Part shown: positions 60,197-64,000 of the stretch, one piece after another | How the letters are laid out: every line of letters starts with the position of its first letter | Numbering within the stretch: the first letter of the stretch is position 1 | DNA from: Capitulum mitella | Lineage: Eukaryota; Arthropoda; Thecostraca; Pollicipedomorpha; Pollicipedidae | Direction: 5' to 3' | NCBI GenBank assembly: GCA_030062745.1 | Contig: CP099849.1 | Location: 9,387,767-9,451,766 of the forward strand | Length of the DNA stretch: 64,000 nucleotides | Notes under the pieces: model-generated | The model's database searches: none | What the model saw: the letters and a program-made list of their open reading frames with translations, nothing else | Told to the model about the DNA's origin: nothing | Program-made: the position numbers and the translations under genes

Positions 60197-60197
60197 C
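60112..60197. repeat. (CA)n-(TA)n microsatellite
   Basis: CA dinucleotides to about 60,169, then TA to 60,197. Confidence 0.95.
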
Positions 60198-61416
60198 TGA
60201 AATTTGGAAAATGGTAATTTAAGAATCGTTTTATCTTTATACGATCTGACATGACCCGACATGACCCTAAATGTATGGGGCTGTTCCAGGACAACGTTAA
60301 ACACTGGAATTCCTTCACCTTGTGTAAGAAATCGTTCATTGTTGATTTCACCACCATGCCGGTATTCTTCCGTAAGCTATGAATGATTACTCACTTGACA
60401 TATGCTGAACTCATACGATTAATTCCACGATGATGTGCAGCTCGTTTTAAAACCTCAGACATGTTGCCTGTTCACTTACGCATAGTACCAACCAAGGTCG
60501 CACAGGTCCCACGTCCCAACCACACAACGTCCAAATATCTCAGAATGCAGCTGCACCTGACAGAACAATTTTCCTTCGATTCGTGCCGCCTGCATTTGCC
60601 ATAGTTAATGGAAAAAGAAGATAAACATTTCAGCTCGACACCAAGGTTTATCAAATCTCTGAATGCCTGTGGCATTTTAAATGCCCCGAATAATAGCAGG
60701 CATAGTTGAAATCCTTTTTCTTCGTGGCGAAATGCAAAAAAAAGATCACGACGGCATTTGAATGCTATTTCAAGAGGTATAGATATGACGTGATGCAGTG
60801 ATATGACATGATAAGGTAGACCGTATTATGAACGAACAAACAAACAAGCAAAAATGAATACGATCAAACTGTTCAGCCCAAACCCAGACTGTTAGTCGTC
60901 GTCCCCTTTCCATGTCGAACCACGGGAACTCACACATTATTTCCATCCAACCATCGCAAAAAAGAAAACGGAACCGACTGTGCTGGTAGTTTTCCGAGCA
61001 GCCATGCTATTGACGGAGGAAGTCCACCAATGATTGTATCCTGGAAACCTAAGTAACCCCATCTTGCGAGGGTTCAAATTTACGCCACGCGCTGGCCCGA
61101 CAAGAAACAGGATCCGAGCTGTGGGGGAGGAGGGAAATCACCCTCGTCCCGCTCCTCAGTTCCGGTTATCCCCAGCGCGGGCGTAGGCACGGCTGGCGTC
61201 CCGGCCTCCGCTCCAGGTGCTGGCCATCTCGTGCGGCGGTCGTGACGCACCACGCCGCCAGGATTGCCCCGGGCGGATATGCAGACAGATAAAATTAATG
61301 GCCCCATTCGGGGGATTAGTCGGCCAGATAGGCGTGCTGATAAGAGCGCGCCGCGCCACGCCTCGCCGCGCCTGACGCCTGACACAGGTGGCCTGACCGA
61401 TCGGGGTCGACGCGTT
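60198..61416. other. No gene seen
   Basis: 61,080-61,400 is GC-rich; nothing is recognised. Confidence 0.45.
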
Positions 61417-61860
61417 CACGTGGTCTGATGGAGAATCATAAACTGGTCAGCTACAGCAGTGCCCACCTGGTGTGATGGGGAGTCATGAAATGGCCGCCTG
61501 TGACGGCGTCCACCTGGTCTAACGGAGAATCGTGAACTGGTCAACGACAGTAGCGTCCACCTGGTGTGATGGGGAATTATGAACTGGCTGACTGTATCGG
61601 GGTCCACCTGGCCTGATGGACAATCATGAACTGGTCAACTGTAGCAGTGTGATGGGGAATGTGATGGGGAATCGTGAACTGACGAACTGTCACGGGTTCC
61701 GCCCGGTGTGATTGGGAATCATAAACCGTTCAACGGACGATGACGGTGACTAACTGAGGTGATGGAAAATCAGACACTGGTTTACTGTAGCAGTTGCTGA
61801 TGGAGAATCACTGAATGGCCAATTGCCACTGGATGTGATAGATGGCGAATCGTGAACTGA
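61417..61860. repeat. 47-bp minisatellite, degenerating to the right
   Basis: Landmarks CACSTGGTSTGATGG lie at 61,417, 61,464, 61,511, 61,558 and 61,605, exactly 47 bp apart. Further units to about 61,860 contain deletions. Unit core: GAATCATGAACTGGTCAACTG. Confidence 0.8.
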
Positions 61861-63310
61861 CAGGCTACTTGCTCTTCCCCAAACCAAGAATGGAAATGAT
61901 GCGACGTGGCTGTAGTGCCATGGTAACATCTTCAGCACGCACACACTCCTACCACGCACCACGGTGCTGGCCGTTCAGTTCGGGGAATGGGGCGGGAATG
62001 AAATTAGGTAGCAGAGGACCACAAGCGGGGAAGGACATTGATTTTAAAAAGAGGAGCAGGAAGGGAAAGTGAGTCAAAGGGGAATCGGTTAAGGCCGGTG
62101 ACCTCTATTGGCCCTAAACGTAAAAGGTCACCCACACCGCAGGGCGGCTGTGCCGTGACTTTGACAAATAAAAGTTTTTCCAGGATCATCCAGACCAGTG
62201 GAATGGACAGCATTACTTCATATTTTGGTACACCTGGGCAACGGGGTCAGGGTCTGCGCAAAACTTCGTTAAGCATGAATTCTGATCTCCCTTCCGGTTG
62301 AAAAAGTTGAGACAAAATTTAATAATTCAGAGACAACTTTGTCTGTCTAGAGCGTCCCTCTGCCAGCCTAGGTTTTTCTCAATAGCCTCCTAAGTTTTTT
62401 GCCAGATAATGCTCTATAAATGAGATTCAAGAGGTGTTGTGCTCCTGTTCTTTCTATATCTACAGGACAAGACATGATGATATGACATAACATGCGATAG
62501 AAACATTGGGGAGATACTCAGTTTGATTTTACTCGAGGTTTGAGACTGATTCGGCGGCTCTGCGGCTCGGATATACACCTGGTGTTTCTCACATCATTTA
62601 CACGCATAATAGTTTCCTTTTATCGGTGACCTGGGATTAGGTTATATTTCATATGGAATTTTCAGATCCGCAACCGAGCATAGTTCTTTGGTTTATAGTC
62701 GGGGAATGTTTACTGGTAGTCCTATGTTTGAATTACTAAAACATGACAAAAATGTCCTTGCCAAGGGTGGCTCAACTCGATTTGACCCAGGCTGACCCGA
62801 TTTGACCTTTTGAAATGTTATGCCTCCTTTCAATGCAAACACACTTTGTATGGCTAGAAATTCAAATAAAAATAAAACAATGGCTTATTGCTACGGACTT
62901 TTGGATAAACAGTTTGGACTGCCACAATCCTCTTATTTTTGGTCGGCAAAATAAAAACCTTGGCGCCGCGAAAATGGCTTCCACTTAATATTAGGTTTTT
63001 GCATCACGGCCGTGCCCGTCACCCGGTGCCTGAATAACTTACGTTAAAAATACTTTTTGGCACTAGCTTCATGACGCAGAAGGACTGTTAGATGACCAGA
63101 TTCCATAGAATTTTTGCTGCATCGTGCCTGATCAATGATAATGTGGCAGATGATGCAACAGACACCAGGGACACCCGACATATTGGCGTCAATACCTTGA
63201 CCTAGTCTGGCCTCGTTTTACTTTAGTATGATAATTGCAGGCTTCATATGCGTGTCAGACACATTTGTCGCGTATTCCACCCAAGACGCGTACTAATACT
63301 AACACGTTCA
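61861..63310. other. No gene seen
   Basis: Spacer; no recognisable coding region. Confidence 0.45.
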
Positions 63311-63360
63311 GAACTAATACGTTCTAATACGAAATAATACGAACTAATACGAACTACTAC
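63311..63360. repeat. 10-bp tandem repeat, 5 copies
   Basis: Five consecutive 10-base units of the form GAACTAATAC. Confidence 0.9.
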
Positions 63361-64000
63361 ATTCAGAAAAAACAAGATTCCTGCGGGCATAAAAAGACCA
63401 TTTTCTTGCCTCCGTTTTTCGCTTTCTTTGGAACGGCCAAGCTCGGCCTCAAGTATCATTTTCCTACCCTCATAGGCAAATCGGACTTTTTTAGTCTTGA
63501 ACCGCTTTGGAACCACGTGGAAACCTGGTTATCAGTTTTCTACCAAAAATGTCAACAGGGTATTTGACCTATGAAGTCCTCTGATGACCCAAACATTAGC
63601 CGTACAAAAAATAGGTGCTTTCTTCTAGTTTTACCAATGGCTTTCCATCGCTGTTTTCCTGTTTCAGTGGGACTTCACCGAGACATTGTGGGTCCATCCA
63701 ACACCACCACCCCTCCATCCCTTTCCTGTCCAGCGGCGGATGGTTCCGGAGAGCAGTGAAAATAACTATGTTCTGCTTGAACTGATGGCGACATATTGGT
63801 TCTAAGTCGAAAGCGGAAATTACATGTTTGTTTTCGGCAAGATATTCATCATTTTGCAACTATGGTCACAAACGTTTGTCACGCCACCCATTGTACCCTG
63901 CTGCCTTCACGGCGTCATTTTTGTCTTTGAACAACACGCATTACGGCGTTAGTCAAATGGTCTGATCATGGGCATACAGGGCTATTAGTTCGCCATCGGG
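63361..64000. other. No gene seen
   Basis: Spacer to the window edge. Confidence 0.45.

Noticed and set aside
1-64000. CRISPR arrays, bacterial operons, ribosomal RNA genes
   Set aside because: The tandem repeats here have no spacer structure, the genes have introns, and no rRNA segment was recognised. tRNAs could not be excluded by eye.

Overview
The window is nuclear DNA of an arthropod, most likely a crustacean. The genes have very short first exons, GT-AG introns, TATA plus TCAGTT-type initiator promoters and AATAAA signals. The recognisable products are chitin-binding cuticle proteins of the Rebers-Riddiford RR-1 type. The strongly acidic C-termini fit a mineralised cuticle (a barnacle or another calcifying crustacean is my guess). 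Nothing looks prokaryotic or viral.

Positions 1 to about 35,760 hold a tandem array of cuticle genes, all on the + strand. The 3' end of one copy lies at the left edge. Five copies follow (A to E, at 5208, 10614, 15990, 21491 and 31253), then a decayed relic from 34,534 that keeps only the 3' untranslated region and spacer. Each gene has three exons: a 9-base exon coding MKL, a 125-base exon with the rest of the signal peptide, and a last exon with the chitin-binding domain, a Glu tract and a conserved 21-residue tail. Copy D has a net -1 frameshift in the Glu tract.

Units 0, A, B and C repeat every 5.4 to 5.5 kb. Their spacers carry a 3' fragment of a Penelope-like retroelement, a 1.2-kb TTAA-type element (group Y), and a promoter-proximal block with nuclear-receptor half-sites: AGGTCATGACCT followed by TGACCTTGA. 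The spacer after D is of a different type, shared with E. It has been enlarged by two further 1.2-kb elements (group R), a degraded non-LTR retrotransposon and a second group-X element. Because the units are paralogous, the unit that lacks an element shows the empty site of the unit that has it. In unit 0 the X1 element sits between perfect TTAA duplications inside the Penelope fragment.

Positions 35,760 to 64,000 are mostly single-copy or repeat-decayed DNA. One gene is clearly recognisable: a TMEM126-family mitochondrial membrane protein on the - strand (42,357 to 38,977). Its last intron ends in 49-51-bp tandem repeats, each copying the final splice acceptor plus the first 30 bases of the last exon. 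The rest holds minisatellites (88, 31, 47 and 10 bp units), several fold-back or short inverted-repeat elements, one near-perfect 65-bp palindrome around an AT run, two GC-rich islands and long stretches where I see no convincing gene.
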